A stretch of 64,000 nt of DNA from Sphingobacterium bambusae (GCF_033955345.1 NZ_CP138332.1:3472001-3536000); one strand, 5' to 3'. Shown: positions 55,260 to 64,000, counted from the stretch's first letter. Numbers and translations are program-made. The notes: generated by a model not told the origin, from the letters alone.

Positions 55260-56177
55260 ATGATGAGTAAACCAACATTGTTAATTCTTGCCGCGGGGAT
55301 GGCAAGTCGATATGGATCCTTAAAACAAATTGACGCGTTTGGCCCACATGGTGAGACCATTATCGACTATTCTATTTACGATGCCATCAAAGCTGGGTTT
55401 GGTAAGGTCGTCTTTATTATTCGTGAAGAATTTCTGGACAAGATGCGCGAAGTATTTGATGCTAAACTGCAGGGTAAGATTGAGGTGGACTATGCTTTTC
55501 AGAGCTATGATTTAACGAAATTTGGGATCGATAAGGTAATCGAGCGTAGTAAGCCATGGGGCACAGCACATGCCGTGATGAGCGCAAAGGAGCAAGTGAA
55601 CGAGCCTTTCTGTGTCATCAATGCGGATGACTTCTATGGAACAGATTCCTTTATGAAGATGGCTAAGTTTTTGACTACGGAAGTTTCCGATGACAAGATG
55701 GCGTTGATGGGTTTTCAAGTAGGCAATACCATGTCTGATTTCGGCTATGTTTCCCGTGGCGTTTGTGAAGTAGATGCCGAGGGGCATATGGAGTCGGTGA
55801 CCGAACGCACCAATATCTATTATGTAGATGCGGAGCAGGGCGGACGCAAAATCGTATACGAGGAAGATGCCGTACAACATGATCTTGATCCCGAAACCCG
55901 TGTTTCCATGAATTTTTGGGGATTTACGCCCAAGATTTTCGAGGTGGCAGAGGGGATGTTCCATGATTTTGTAGCGGCAAACGCCGATAACCCAAAGTCG
56001 GAATTTTTTATCCCGTCGGTGCCCGATTACATGGTGAAAAAAGGAATGGCAGACTTTAAGGTAATACCTACCTCTTCAAAGTGGTTTGGGGTGACATATA
56101 AAGAGGATAAGGCTATCGTGCAAGAGTCTATTTCTAAGCTCGTTGCCGAAGGCGCCTATCCGGAAAAATTATTCTAG
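55260..56177 (+). CDS. Sugar-phosphate nucleotidyltransferase family protein
   Basis: This 305-residue member of the NTP_transferase fold joins a nucleotide to a sugar 1-phosphate. The N-terminus LLILAAGMASRYGSLKQID is the nucleotide-binding loop (a variant of GxGxR), and the active-site region FCVINADDFYGTDSFMKMA carries an Asp likely to bind the metal. The acceptor is not deducible; relatives include glucose-1-phosphate uridylyl- and mannose-1-phosphate guanylyl-type enzymes, and no sugar-pathway genes adjoin it. Two consecutive ATGs (55260, 55263) could serve as start. A TATCTTTG element at 55216-55223 suggests its own promoter. Confidence 0.85.
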   Translation: MMSKPTLLILAAGMASRYGSLKQIDAFGPHGETIIDYSIYDAIKAGFGKVVFIIREEFLDKMREVFDAKLQGKIEVDYAFQSYDLTKFGIDKVIERSKPWGTAHAVMSAKEQVNEPFCVINADDFYGTDSFMKMAKFLTTEVSDDKMALMGFQVGNTMSDFGYVSRGVCEVDAEGHMESVTERTNIYYVDAEQGGRKIVYEEDAVQHDLDPETRVSMNFWGFTPKIFEVAEGMFHDFVAANADNPKSEFFIPSVPDYMVKKGMADFKVIPTSSKWFGVTYKEDKAIVQESISKLVAEGAYPEKLF

Positions 56178-56199
56178 AAACGACCGTAAGATCGTGTTT

Positions 56200-56242
56200 A
56201 AGCTGTCTTCCGTCCTTATTGTATCGGAGACAGCTTTTTTGT
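56200..56242 (+). terminator. Rho-independent terminator
   Basis: AAGCTGTCT (56200-56208) pairs with AGACAGCTT (56228-56236), the stem extends inward with CCG/CGG, and six T follow. It lies inside the short gap before the TIGR02117 gene. Confidence 0.9.
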
Positions 56243-56260
56243 TTTGAGAGGTATGCTGTT

Positions 56261-56959
56261 ATGTTAAAAAAGAAACTGTTAAAATCAATGGCGGTGATCG
56301 GCTATATTATCTTGGGGCTGCTTCTATTTGTTGTTGTCTATTTCTCCGGAGACTTCATCCTGTCCCGCATTCCGGCGTCGCGCTCGGCAATGGGCTATGC
56401 GAAGGATGGTATTACCGTTTACGTGTTGTCTAACGGTGTACATACGGATATCGTCCTGCCGGTGCGTCAGGATAGCATTGATTGGAACGATATCTTCCCC
56501 TATGGAAATACCAAAGGACAGGACAGCCTGCAGCATTGGGTGGCTATTGGATGGGGAGACAAGGGTTTTTACCTGAACACACCCGAGTGGAAAGACCTGA
56601 AACTGAAAACAGCGCTCGTTGCTGGTTTGGGAGTCGGAGAAACGGCCTTGCATGTTACCTATTATAAGCGGATGCAAGAAAATCAATATTGCCGTAAAAC
56701 GATGATCACCAGAGCGCAATACAGCCGACTGGTAAGTTATGTGCTAACGAGCTTAGAAAAGGATGGTCAAGGGAAGCCCATACTGATCGAAACCAACGCG
56801 CAGTATAACAACGATGATGCTTTTTACGAAGCAAATGGTGCCTATAGCCTATTGTTTTCTTGCAATACTTGGACGAACAAGGCGCTGAAATATGCTAACA
56901 TGCCCGCCGGAGTCTGGACGGTATTCGATAAAGGAATCCTAAGACATTATCCACAATAA
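56261..56959 (+). CDS. TIGR02117/DUF2459 family membrane-anchored protein
   Basis: The frame encodes 232 residues from the ATG at 56261. The frame is open from a TTG at 56219, inside the preceding terminator, so that start is rejected. A basic N-terminus and one membrane helix (SMAVIGYIILGLLLFVVVYF) anchor a periplasmic domain with the family landmarks VYVLSNGVHTDIVLPV, HWVAIGWGDKGFYLNTPEW, and SLLFSCNTWTNKALKYAN, where Cys, His and Asn could form a catalytic site. In other bacteria the family was named from its position near urease genes; its activity is unknown. No urease genes are present here. Confidence 0.85.
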   Translation: MLKKKLLKSMAVIGYIILGLLLFVVVYFSGDFILSRIPASRSAMGYAKDGITVYVLSNGVHTDIVLPVRQDSIDWNDIFPYGNTKGQDSLQHWVAIGWGDKGFYLNTPEWKDLKLKTALVAGLGVGETALHVTYYKRMQENQYCRKTMITRAQYSRLVSYVLTSLEKDGQGKPILIETNAQYNNDDAFYEANGAYSLLFSCNTWTNKALKYANMPAGVWTVFDKGILRHYPQ

Positions 56960-56989
56960 GAAAGCCCGAAGTTTGACAACTTCGGGCTT
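56960..56989. terminator. Bidirectional terminator between convergent genes
   Basis: A perfect 13-bp stem, AAAGCCCGAAGTT (56960-56972) with AACTTCGGGCTTT (56977-56989), has a TGAC loop. It serves the gene ending at 56959 and dnaK ending at 57014. Confidence 0.95.
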
Positions 56990-57013
56990 TGCTTTATCTA
57001 AACGAAGGGGGGA

Positions 57014-58921
57014 TTATTTTACCTCTTCAAATTCTACGTCTTGAACATCATCACCACCTTGCTTGCCGCCTTGTGCTTGGCCAGCATCACCTTGAGGCTG
57101 TTGTGCTCCTCCCTGTTGTGAGGCAGCATACATTTCTTCTGATGCAGCATTCCATGCATTTTGCAATTCAGCGGATGCCGTATCGATATCGGCAAAGTTA
57201 CGTGCGGCGTAAGCTGCTTTCAACGTCTCTAAACCTGCTTCGATAGGTGCTTTCTTGTCTGCAGAGATTTTGTCTCCGTATTCTTTCAATTGCTTTTCCG
57301 TAGTAAAGATCAAAGCATCTGCTGCGTTGATTTTGTCAGCTTCTTCTTTCACTTTTTTATCAGATTCCGCATTTGCTTCCGCCTCTTGCTTCATTTTTTG
57401 GATTTCCTCATCAGATAAACCAGAAGAAGCCTCGATACGGATGTTTTGCTCTTTACCAGTCGCCTTGTCTTTCGCTGAAACCTTGATGATACCATTGGCA
57501 TCGATATCAAAAGTAACTTCGATTTGAGGCACACCACGTGGTGCAGATGGGATGCCATCTAAGTGGAAACGACCAATCGTACGGTTTTGCGAAGCCATTG
57601 GACGCTCACCTTGTAGGATGTGTATTTCAACAGAAGGCTGGCTATCTGATGCGGTAGAGAACACCTCTGATTTTTTAGTTGGGATTGTTGTGTTAGACTC
57701 GATCAACTTGGTCATCACACCACCCATAGTTTCGATACCTAAAGAAAGTGGAGTAACATCCAACAACAACACATCTTTTACTTCACCTGTCAATACACCA
57801 CCTTGGATAGCTGCACCCAATGCAACAACCTCATCAGGGTTAACACCTTTTGAAGGCTCTTTGCCGAAGAAGCTTTTTACAGCATCAACGATAGCAGGGA
57901 TACGTGTAGAACCACCGACTAGGATAATTTCGTCGATATCTGCTGTCGAGTAACCTGCATTTTTCAACGCCGATTTACAAGGGTCAATAGTACGTTTGAT
58001 AAGATCCGCCGCCAAAGACTCGAATTTAGCACGAGAAAGGCTACGCACCAAGTGTTTAGGACCTGTCGCATCAGCAGTGATGTATGGAAGGTTGATCTCT
58101 GTAGATGTTGTGCTAGACAACTCGATCTTTGCCTTCTCTGCAGCTTCTTTCAAGCGTTGCAATGCCATCGCATCTTTCTTCAAATCAAATCCACCATTTT
58201 CGCTAGCAAATTCTGCTGCCAACCAGTTGATGATTACGTTGTCGAAGTCATCACCACCCAAGTGTGTATCACCATCGGTAGATTTTACTTCGAATACACC
58301 ATCACCAAGCTCTAAGACAGAAACGTCATGTGTACCACCACCACAGTCAAACACAACGATCTTCATATCTTTGTGAGCTTTATCAAGACCGTATGCCAAA
58401 GCTGCTGCAGTAGGTTCGTTAATGATACGTTTTACCGTAAGTCCTGCAATTTCGCCCGCTTCTTTGGTTGCTTGACGTTGTGCATCGTTAAAATAAGCAG
58501 GAACCGTAATAACAGCTTCTGTAACTTCTTGACCCAAGAAATCCTCTGCCGTTTTCTTCATTTTCTGAAGAATCATTGCCGAGATTTCCTGTGGTGTATA
58601 TTTACGGTCGTCGATCTCAACACGCGGGGTGTTGTTATCGCCTTTAACGACGTTGTAAGGCACTTGTTGCGATTCTTTTACCGATTCATCGAATGATAAA
58701 CCCATGAAACGTTTGATAGAATAAACGGTTTTGTGTGGGTTGGTAATGGCCTGACGTTTTGCTGGATCCCCAACTTTACGCTCTCCACCTTCCACAAAAG
58801 CAACAATAGAAGGAGTTGTGCGTTTTCCTTCATTGTTTGCGATAACTACGGGCTCGTTACCTTCCATTACAGCAACACAGGAGTTCGTAGTACCTAAGTC
58901 GATTCCAATAATTTTTGACAT
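57014..58921 (-). CDS. dnaK: Molecular chaperone DnaK (Hsp70)
   Basis: This ATP-driven chaperone binds exposed hydrophobic peptides and cooperates with DnaJ and GrpE. The 635-residue product has the nucleotide-binding domain ([55 protein letters not shown]), the linker and peptide-binding domain ([19 protein letters not shown]), and a Gln/Gly-rich tail ending in the conserved DVEFEEVK. The DLGGGT motif reads DCGGGTHD, with Cys in place of Leu and His instead of Phe, as also seen in some Bacteroidota. No grpE or dnaJ is adjacent. The promoter at 58944-58972 is a good consensus match. Confidence 0.98.
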   Translation of the reverse strand: MSKIIGIDLGTTNSCVAVMEGNEPVVIANNEGKRTTPSIVAFVEGGERKVGDPAKRQAITNPHKTVYSIKRFMGLSFDESVKESQQVPYNVVKGDNNTPRVEIDDRKYTPQEISAMILQKMKKTAEDFLGQEVTEAVITVPAYFNDAQRQATKEAGEIAGLTVKRIINEPTAAALAYGLDKAHKDMKIVVFDCGGGTHDVSVLELGDGVFEVKSTDGDTHLGGDDFDNVIINWLAAEFASENGGFDLKKDAMALQRLKEAAEKAKIELSSTTSTEINLPYITADATGPKHLVRSLSRAKFESLAADLIKRTIDPCKSALKNAGYSTADIDEIILVGGSTRIPAIVDAVKSFFGKEPSKGVNPDEVVALGAAIQGGVLTGEVKDVLLLDVTPLSLGIETMGGVMTKLIESNTTIPTKKSEVFSTASDSQPSVEIHILQGERPMASQNRTIGRFHLDGIPSAPRGVPQIEVTFDIDANGIIKVSAKDKATGKEQNIRIEASSGLSDEEIQKMKQEAEANAESDKKVKEEADKINAADALIFTTEKQLKEYGDKISADKKAPIEAGLETLKAAYAARNFADIDTASAELQNAWNAASEEMYAASQQGGAQQPQGDAGQAQGGKQGGDDVQDVEFEEVK

Positions 58922-58943
58922 ATCTAGTTTTGTTATTATTTTA

Positions 58944-58972
58944 CAAATTTATTACCGGTAACTTCTTATCAA
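58944..58972 (-). promoter_or_regulatory. Promoter of dnaK
   Basis: On the minus strand TTG (58972-58970), an 18-base spacer and TAAATTTG (58951-58944) match the Bacteroidota TTG/TAnnTTTG promoter. Transcription would start near 58937, about 16 bases before the ATG. Confidence 0.65.
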
Positions 58973-59038
58973 CAGCTATGCCAAGCTCTAAATCGTCACT
59001 AAAACGTAATTAATGTCTTTTTTTTGCCTGACGATTCT

Positions 59039-59079
59039 GCCAAACTGTCATTTTGGTTAGCCGCCAGTCATAGTTTGGC
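59039..59079. repeat. Inverted repeat upstream of dnaK
   Basis: GCCAAACT (59039-59046) and AGTTTGGC (59072-59079) are exact reverse complements separated by 25 bases, in the divergent region between dnaK and the thioredoxin-fold gene. It is not the CIRCE element; it may be an operator. Confidence 0.5.
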
Positions 59080-59144
59080 CGGATTTGCCCATTTTTTTTG
59101 TAAGCGGGAATTAATTGCTAAATTCGTCGTGTAACACAAATAAC

Positions 59145-59696
59145 ATGACCTTTCAGGAATACTTAGATTATTTCGAACAGATTTTAGCGTCGCCCAAGGA
59201 TTTTTCCCCCTATGATAACGACGAGTATCTGAACTACACAAAGCTTAACTGGTCTCGTATGAACCGTTGGTTAAAGCGTTTTGAACCTACCGCTACAGTC
59301 AAGAACCTTATAGGTTCGATCACCGAGCATCAGCACTGGATTGTGATTACCGAGCCTTGGTGCGGTGATGCTGCCCATTCGGTGGCGCAACTTTACCAGA
59401 TGGTGAAAAACAATCCGAATATCGATTTTGATATACAACTGCGCGATACGGAGCCCTTTCTTATTGAAGACTATCTGACCAATGGCGGAAAGTCGATTCC
59501 GAAATTGATCATCCGCAACGACGTGGGGCATGACAAGGTGATCTGGGGCCCAAGGCCACAAGCACTACAGGCTATTTTTGAGACCATGAAGGCCGAAGGA
59601 AAAAGCTTTGAGGAAACCAAGGAGCTGATGCAAAAATGGTACAACGAAGATAAAGGCGAGGCGCTACAACAGGAGCTCATCGCAGAACTTAGCTAA
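59145..59696 (+). CDS. Thioredoxin-fold protein with single active-site cysteine
   Basis: The frame encodes 183 residues from the ATG at 59145. The start of the fold is HWIVITEPWCGDAAHSVAQL, which places a thioredoxin-like active site at WCGDAAH: the first Cys is kept and the second is replaced by Ala, so a disulfide-exchange role of the usual kind is unlikely. The cis-Pro region is IPKLII. There is no signal peptide, so it is cytoplasmic. The MmcQ/YjbR gene starts 2 bases after its stop codon and is co-transcribed. Confidence 0.85.
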   Translation: MTFQEYLDYFEQILASPKDFSPYDNDEYLNYTKLNWSRMNRWLKRFEPTATVKNLIGSITEHQHWIVITEPWCGDAAHSVAQLYQMVKNNPNIDFDIQLRDTEPFLIEDYLTNGGKSIPKLIIRNDVGHDKVIWGPRPQALQAIFETMKAEGKSFEETKELMQKWYNEDKGEALQQELIAELS

Positions 59697-59698
59697 CG

Positions 59699-60064
59699 AT
59701 GAACATTGAACTGCTCCGCGAATACTGTATCCGCAAAAAAGCGGTCACCGAAGAGTTGCCTTTCGGTCCGGACACCCTTGTGTTTAAGGTTGGCGGAAAG
59801 GTTTTTCTCTTAGTTGGTCTTGATCAGGTGGATCAACTTACCTTCAATGTAAAATGTGATCCCGAGCGAGCGGTCGAGTTACGCGCGGATTATCCGCAGA
59901 CCGTGTTGCCCGGATACCATATGAATAAGAAGCATTGGAATACCGTGCATTGTAACCGCGAGCTGTCGGATAAAGCCGTTGAGGAATTGATTGACCATAG
60001 TTACCAATTGGTCTTTCATTCGTTGACGAAAGCGGTCAAAGACAGTATCGCTTTATTGCCGTAA
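59699..60064 (+). CDS. MmcQ/YjbR family protein
   Basis: The frame encodes 121 residues of the MmcQ/YjbR double-wing fold, with typical LREYCIRKKAVTEELPFGPD, VFKVGGKVFLLVGL, NVKCDPERAVELRADYP, and the closing PGYHMNKKHWNTVHCN and LIDHSYQLVFHSL. Members have a CyaY-like fold and are proposed to bind DNA, but no target is known. It is the second gene of a pair with the thioredoxin-fold protein. Confidence 0.92.
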   Translation: MNIELLREYCIRKKAVTEELPFGPDTLVFKVGGKVFLLVGLDQVDQLTFNVKCDPERAVELRADYPQTVLPGYHMNKKHWNTVHCNRELSDKAVEELIDHSYQLVFHSLTKAVKDSIALLP

Positions 60065-60090
60065 AGCCACCACAATAGAAGGCTTTACGG
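60059..60090. terminator. Hairpin between convergent genes
   Basis: CCGTAAAGCC (60059-60068) pairs perfectly with GGCTTTACGG (60081-60090) across a 12-base loop, overlapping the stop codon of the MmcQ gene. T-richness is low on both sides. Confidence 0.7.
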
Positions 60091-60111
60091 TTATATAAAC
60101 GAACAGCTCTA

Positions 60112-61020
60112 TTAATAGATCAGGTTTTCCAATAGGTTCCGTTTGATCTGATTTGGATTGGAGCCGCCGCCAAACATGCGGTTGTTGCCCAACGAACGAA
60201 ACAGGTCCTGCATCCCCATTTCCTTTGCCTTTTTGTCTTTCCAACTTTGGGACACGTTGTCCACGGTGAAATCTATTTTGCGCGCCCAATAATTAATGTG
60301 CATTTCCGGGATCACCAATCCGAGGATCATGCCGGGTAAACCGTGAACCAGTGCTGGGCCGCCCGAAACAGGTATCTGATCGGTGTAGAAAGCAATAATA
60401 TAGAGCGAATCTGGCGTTGCGCCGTTTACGCGTCGGCACTCATATCCCGCGATATCGCGATACTCATCCGTGAAGCGCCACGTGATTTGCTGTAGACTGT
60501 CTTGTAACAGATATTTTTCGTCAAGCTCCATCTGTAGCAGGGAGGTTCCTTCTTCTATATTTTGGTAAAATATTTTTTCCTGCCCGCCGCCGCGCATTCC
60601 GCCTCTCGCCATGCCTTCGGGGCGCCGATTATTGTTCTGCTGTGTCCTGCTGCCTCGCGCCTGCCCAGCAGCATTACCCCGCGCTTGCCCACCAGTATTG
60701 CGTGTTGCAGAGCTAGCAGTCTGTTCTTCCGTTTCAACGGGACGCATAAGCGTTTCGTTCTCATCAAACTGCAGCGTGAAAAAAGCGGAATTCTTTTCCG
60801 GTATATCGTCGATATTTCCACCAAAGCGCATCATCATACCTCGGTTTTGCCCGCGGTTTTGCCCTGCCGCATTGTTGGACATCTCCCGCACACGTGCACG
60901 TAAGTAGACCTCTTTCTCGAAACTGATGACGCCCTTATTGGGGAAGTAAGCGTGTTGTGCCTGTAGCGTACAAATAAAGCCGCATGCCATAGCAAGCGAT
61001 GTGTAGATCTTTCTAATCAT
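60112..61020 (-). CDS. GLPGLI family protein
   Basis: The frame encodes 302 residues with a signal peptide (about 1-21, ending TLQAQ). It carries the name-giving motif in VHGLPGMILGL (about 231-241), followed by the usual IPEMHINYWARKIDF region. Proteins of this family are encoded beside outer-membrane receptor-like barrels and their function is unknown. Unusually, two low-complexity inserts rich in Arg, Gly, Asn and Gln (about 51-67 and 110-147; RGGMRGGG, QNRGQNRG) interrupt the N-terminal half. Its start overlaps the end of the barrel gene by 8 bases, so the two are translated together. Confidence 0.93.
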   Translation of the reverse strand: MIRKIYTSLAMACGFICTLQAQHAYFPNKGVISFEKEVYLRARVREMSNNAAGQNRGQNRGMMMRFGGNIDDIPEKNSAFFTLQFDENETLMRPVETEEQTASSATRNTGGQARGNAAGQARGSRTQQNNNRRPEGMARGGMRGGGQEKIFYQNIEEGTSLLQMELDEKYLLQDSLQQITWRFTDEYRDIAGYECRRVNGATPDSLYIIAFYTDQIPVSGGPALVHGLPGMILGLVIPEMHINYWARKIDFTVDNVSQSWKDKKAKEMGMQDLFRSLGNNRMFGGGSNPNQIKRNLLENLIY

Positions 61021-63688
61021 TTTTCTTGCCTAAATTTTTATTGAAATCCCATTTCAAGCCCACCATAAAATATTGCGATAGCATGGCCTGCTGGGATTCC
61101 GAGAAGCTGCTGTTGCCCGTAGATCGGCTGGTATTGTTGAAACTGTTGAAAACGTCGAAGGCCTTGAGGCTTATCAGCAGGGCCTCGCTTTTCAATAGTT
61201 TTCGGGTGAGCTCCAAATTCATGTAGAACTGCTGTATTGGCTCTGGAAATACCTTGGTCTTGCCGGTGTAGCTGTAGAATATGACCTGTGTTAAACTGAA
61301 TTTGTAGGGTAGGATATACTTCAGATCCGCATTGGTCGATGACCGGAATGCTGTGTTGTTGAACTGCGTTTGTATAGTGTTGGCCTCGTTGTTCAGACCG
61401 ATACCAATATTGAAATTGAAGTCCACGATCTTCGAGTTCTCTTTGTTCGCATTTATCCCGACGTTTGCATTGGCGGTGTTGTTTTTGTTGAGGTCGCCAT
61501 TGATGTATTGGTAGTTATTGTCATAGGATAACGATGCAAAGGGTCCAAATTGTACGACACCATTGAAAATGGGACGTCCGTAATTCACGTTCATACGGGC
61601 ATTCCAGTTGGTGTTGTCGCTGATGTTTACATACGATGCCGTGGTTCGGCCTACTGAATCGATAATCGAACGGTTCACGATGGCATTATTGGTGAACGAT
61701 GCATTGGCGTTGACGTTCAACGAAGAAGCTTTCAGCAGACTGAATTTACTGAAATTAAAATTTAGGCTGTTGTTGATCTCTCGTGTCAGATCCGGATTCC
61801 CGAGCTGTCGATACAAATCGTTGGTTGGCGGTTGTAACGGCTGTAATTGCCCAAAGCTGGGTACATTTGCTGTATTTTGGTAGCGCAACGCGAGGCTTTT
61901 GCTATTACTAATTCGGTAGGAGATATTCGCATTAAGGTTGTTCTGCCAAAAATTTCTGTTTAGATCAATATCGCGGTAGCTGTCTGTCAATTCTTGGTAG
62001 CGATAGGAAACCCTATTGGATAGGTCGATATTCAGCTTCTCTGTGTGATAAGAAAGGTTTAGATCTAGTCCATTGTTGCGCGACAGATCGTTTTGATTTT
62101 TGGAATACAAGGTGTCCAGCTGCAGCTCGTCAGTTTCGCTGTTGTTGTAAGCATCAACCAAGCTACTTCGTTTCGAGCTGTTAAAGGAGTAGCCAACAGT
62201 GAGGTTCAGCTGTTTGCTAATGGGTTCGCTGAAGTTGATTGACGCTCCCAATCTGTTGTTGCTATTTTCCGTTATACGGGTTTGATCCACGATCACCGAT
62301 CGCTCGAAATTGCCAATGCTATCGTAGTAGTTTGTCGTTTCGTCCACAAGATTCGTGGCTTCGGCATTATCAAACTGTGTGTTCAGGTGGAGGTTCATGC
62401 TACGCCCATTTTTGTTGAGCCTTCTGCGGTAGTCAGCGCGCAGATCCATGCTTTCGGAATCCGACCGGCTGCTGTTGTCTTTGTTGAAGTCGTTGGCGCG
62501 TGTGTTTTCGTTTCGTATGGTGCTGCTCGTTGATTGACTCGCCGATTCCCCCATGCCGCGGTTGCCGCTCAACTGTATGTTCAGGTTGCTAACCGAATCG
62601 ATTTTGTAACGCATTTGGGCACGTAGTACGTTGTTTTTATTGTCGGAAGAGGAACTTTCTTCTTGGGTGGTTTCCTGGGTGATATCGTTGTTCAGTACAC
62701 GCTTATTATAGCTGTTGGATTCGTTGGCCAAGCTATTGTTGTTGAAGTTGTAGCTGGATGTAAGGTGCATCTTGCGCTTCAGGAAGTTGTTTTCGTAGTT
62801 TACACCTGCACTTTTATACATGGGGTCGCCAATGATCTGGTTGTTCATCCGTATTCTGCTGGCGTCACCCGCGTTCCCCATATTGTTCCAGTTCCCTGTT
62901 ACGCCGATACGTTCGGTTTGGTTGAACTTGGCCGCAAACAAATTGGCATCAAACAGAGATTGTGTGCCAAAACTGGCGTTGGCATTTCCGAAAATTCCCT
63001 TGCGGGCTTCTTCTTTAAGCACGACATTCACCGTTTGTAAGCGTACGCCGTCATCCACGCCGGTCAGCTCGGCTTCTTCCGATTTGCGTTCATAAACCTG
63101 TACTTTATCTACCGCGTCGGCCCGTACATTGCGGATAGCGATCTTGGGGTCGTAGCCGAAGAACTCTTCGCCGTCAATCAATACTTTGGAAACGGTCTTT
63201 CCTTGGGCGGTGATGTCTCCCGATGCCGAAACTGTTAAGCCGGGCAATCGCCGCAGCAGATCCTCCAGCTTGGCATTCTTTTCTGTTTCAAAGCTGCCTG
63301 CATCGTATTCTATGGTATCGCCTTTGATTTTGATAGGTATCTTTTGATTGATCACCACCTCTTCGAGCAGGTTGGACTGCGAGCTGATTTTGATGCTGTC
63401 CAGTTGAATTGCCCGCTGATCGATATTAACTTTTTGGCTGTGTATCTCGAACTTGGGATAGGTAGCTAGTAGGAGATATGTTCCTTTAACGACTTTGTCA
63501 ATTTTGAATTTACCTTTTTCATCTGTTCGCGTGAAATAGCGCATAATGGAATCGGTGTCGAGAAGTACAATAGAGGCGTTGCTAAGCGCCGCGTTATCGG
63601 CTTGGTCAACCACAATTCCTTGTATGGTCTGCTGGGCAGACAATTGCTGCACCAAGAAGAGTAAAAACAGTAAAAAAGTTCCTTTCAT
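61013..63688 (-). CDS. Outer membrane beta-barrel protein with carboxypeptidase-regulatory-like domain (TonB receptor-like)
   Basis: The frame encodes 891 residues. A signal peptide (1-19) precedes a regulatory-like Ig domain (about 21-98), a TonB-box-like LEEVVINQK (108-116) and a plug-like domain (about 120-220: LEDLLRRLPGLTVSASGDIT, VLIDGEEFFGYDPK). The remaining 670 residues are Asn- and Ser-rich barrel strands ending in MVGLKWDFNKNLGKKND. It matches the OMP_b-brl_3 type that is paired with GLPGLI proteins rather than a SusC, and no susD is present. Transport or protein-folding roles at the outer membrane are possible; the substrate is unknown. Confidence 0.9.
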   Translation of the reverse strand: MKGTFLLFLLFLVQQLSAQQTIQGIVVDQADNAALSNASIVLLDTDSIMRYFTRTDEKGKFKIDKVVKGTYLLLATYPKFEIHSQKVNIDQRAIQLDSIKISSQSNLLEEVVINQKIPIKIKGDTIEYDAGSFETEKNAKLEDLLRRLPGLTVSASGDITAQGKTVSKVLIDGEEFFGYDPKIAIRNVRADAVDKVQVYERKSEEAELTGVDDGVRLQTVNVVLKEEARKGIFGNANASFGTQSLFDANLFAAKFNQTERIGVTGNWNNMGNAGDASRIRMNNQIIGDPMYKSAGVNYENNFLKRKMHLTSSYNFNNNSLANESNSYNKRVLNNDITQETTQEESSSSDNKNNVLRAQMRYKIDSVSNLNIQLSGNRGMGESASQSTSSTIRNENTRANDFNKDNSSRSDSESMDLRADYRRRLNKNGRSMNLHLNTQFDNAEATNLVDETTNYYDSIGNFERSVIVDQTRITENSNNRLGASINFSEPISKQLNLTVGYSFNSSKRSSLVDAYNNSETDELQLDTLYSKNQNDLSRNNGLDLNLSYHTEKLNIDLSNRVSYRYQELTDSYRDIDLNRNFWQNNLNANISYRISNSKSLALRYQNTANVPSFGQLQPLQPPTNDLYRQLGNPDLTREINNSLNFNFSKFSLLKASSLNVNANASFTNNAIVNRSIIDSVGRTTASYVNISDNTNWNARMNVNYGRPIFNGVVQFGPFASLSYDNNYQYINGDLNKNNTANANVGINANKENSKIVDFNFNIGIGLNNEANTIQTQFNNTAFRSSTNADLKYILPYKFSLTQVIFYSYTGKTKVFPEPIQQFYMNLELTRKLLKSEALLISLKAFDVFNSFNNTSRSTGNSSFSESQQAMLSQYFMVGLKWDFNKNLGKKND

Positions 63689-63832
63689 AATTAACGTTGG
63701 TAGCGCAAAGAAAGAAAGAAATAGAGTAAATTAGTGTTAAAAAATAGCTTGTAATAGCTTTGATACAAAGCGTTATACATGTTTTTTTTATCCGGTTTGT
63801 CCCGGTCTAATAGCTGTTTTTTGCAATTGGGA

Positions 63833-63864
63833 TAAAAAAAAGACATCTCGTTGGAGATGCCTTT
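63833..63864 (-). terminator. Terminator of the gene at the right edge
   Basis: On the minus strand CATCTC pairs with GAGATG around a 4-base loop, flanked by AAAAGG and a run of eight T. Confidence 0.85.
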
Positions 63865-63887
63865 TCATATGCTGTATCGTTATATAC

Positions 63888-64000
63888 TTATTTTACTTCA
63901 GAAACACGGATCGTATTTGTTCTTCCTTTTTCATGCAAAGGAGTAGATGAAGTATTGATCACGATTTGACCAGACGTTACCAAATTGTTTTCTTTCAATA
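63888..64000 (-). CDS. pyk: C-terminal end of pyruvate kinase (5' part outside window)
   Basis: The minus strand encodes 36 residues followed by TAA at 63890-63888. The sequence (NLVTSGQIVINTSSTPLHEK, then GRTNTIRVSEVK) matches the end of pyruvate kinase C-terminal domains, in which a phrase of the type xGDxVVxxxxxPxxxxGxTNxxxV closes the chain. That enzyme makes pyruvate and ATP from phosphoenolpyruvate and ADP. The identification rests on this short stretch only, though the pattern is distinctive. A terminator follows downstream. Confidence 0.75.
   Translation of the reverse strand, partial: LKENNLVTSGQIVINTSSTPLHEKGRTNTIRVSEVK

Noticed and set aside
59039..59079. CIRCE heat-shock operator
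   Set aside because: The sequence does not match TTAGCACTC-N9-GAGTGCTAA; only a different inverted repeat is present.

Overview
The window looks like a chromosomal segment of a Bacteroidota bacterium, most likely family Sphingobacteriaceae (Sphingobacterium/Pedobacter-like). The reasons are two SusC/SusD pairs, an ECF sigma factor/FecR pair with a C-terminal DUF4974-type domain, GLPGLI, DUF4302 and DUF2723 proteins, Bacteroidota-type promoters (TAnnTTTG at -7 with TTTG or TTG about 17-19 bases upstream), and A-rich leaders instead of Shine-Dalgarno sites. No rRNA, tRNA, CRISPR array or intact insertion sequence was seen.

Region 1 (1-9.7 kb) is accessory. It starts with the 3' end of a probable surface lipoprotein gene and holds one intact susC/susD pair (1675-6415). 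Around this pair lie remnants of other susC/susD loci: three dead susC start regions carrying the same AACTAAACAAT leader motif, and a susC 5' end joined to a susD 3' end across a 30-base near-palindrome (6975-7185). A trypsin-like lipoprotein and an outer-membrane barrel protein follow.

Region 2 (9.9-13.9 kb) is a TonB-dependent receptor followed by a beta-propeller phytase, a likely organic-phosphate uptake unit. Region 3 (14.1-23.5 kb) is a complete trans-envelope signalling and uptake locus: ECF sigma factor, FecR-type anti-sigma factor, SusC with an N-terminal STN domain, SusD, a HExxH metallohydrolase lipoprotein and a DUF4302 lipoprotein.

Region 4 (23.6-29.2 kb) holds a duplicated 98-residue membrane protein, a cysteine-rich lipoprotein, a PLDc_N-like protein, a secreted GH130 enzyme, an Mrp-type ATPase and a 19-copy, 21-bp tandem repeat. 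Region 5 (29.4-41.5 kb) holds an AsmA/GT51 transglycosylase followed by hpt, an AddB/AddA-like helicase-nuclease operon, and a leucine-rich-repeat/TPR gene split by an in-frame TAG.

Region 6 (41.7-64 kb) is mostly core: rpsP, rimM, a DUF2723 membrane protein, glnS, a secreted degenerate FAD-type protein, a SulP transporter/carbonic anhydrase operon, a HTH/Fic pair of the mobile mystery A/B type, a HerA-like ATPase, a sugar nucleotidyltransferase, a TIGR02117 protein, dnaK, a thioredoxin-fold/MmcQ pair, an outer-membrane barrel/GLPGLI operon, and the 3' end of a probable pyruvate kinase gene at the right edge. Genes are bounded by clear hairpin terminators, many of them bidirectional between convergent genes.

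All family names are from reading the sequence only; no database search was run.
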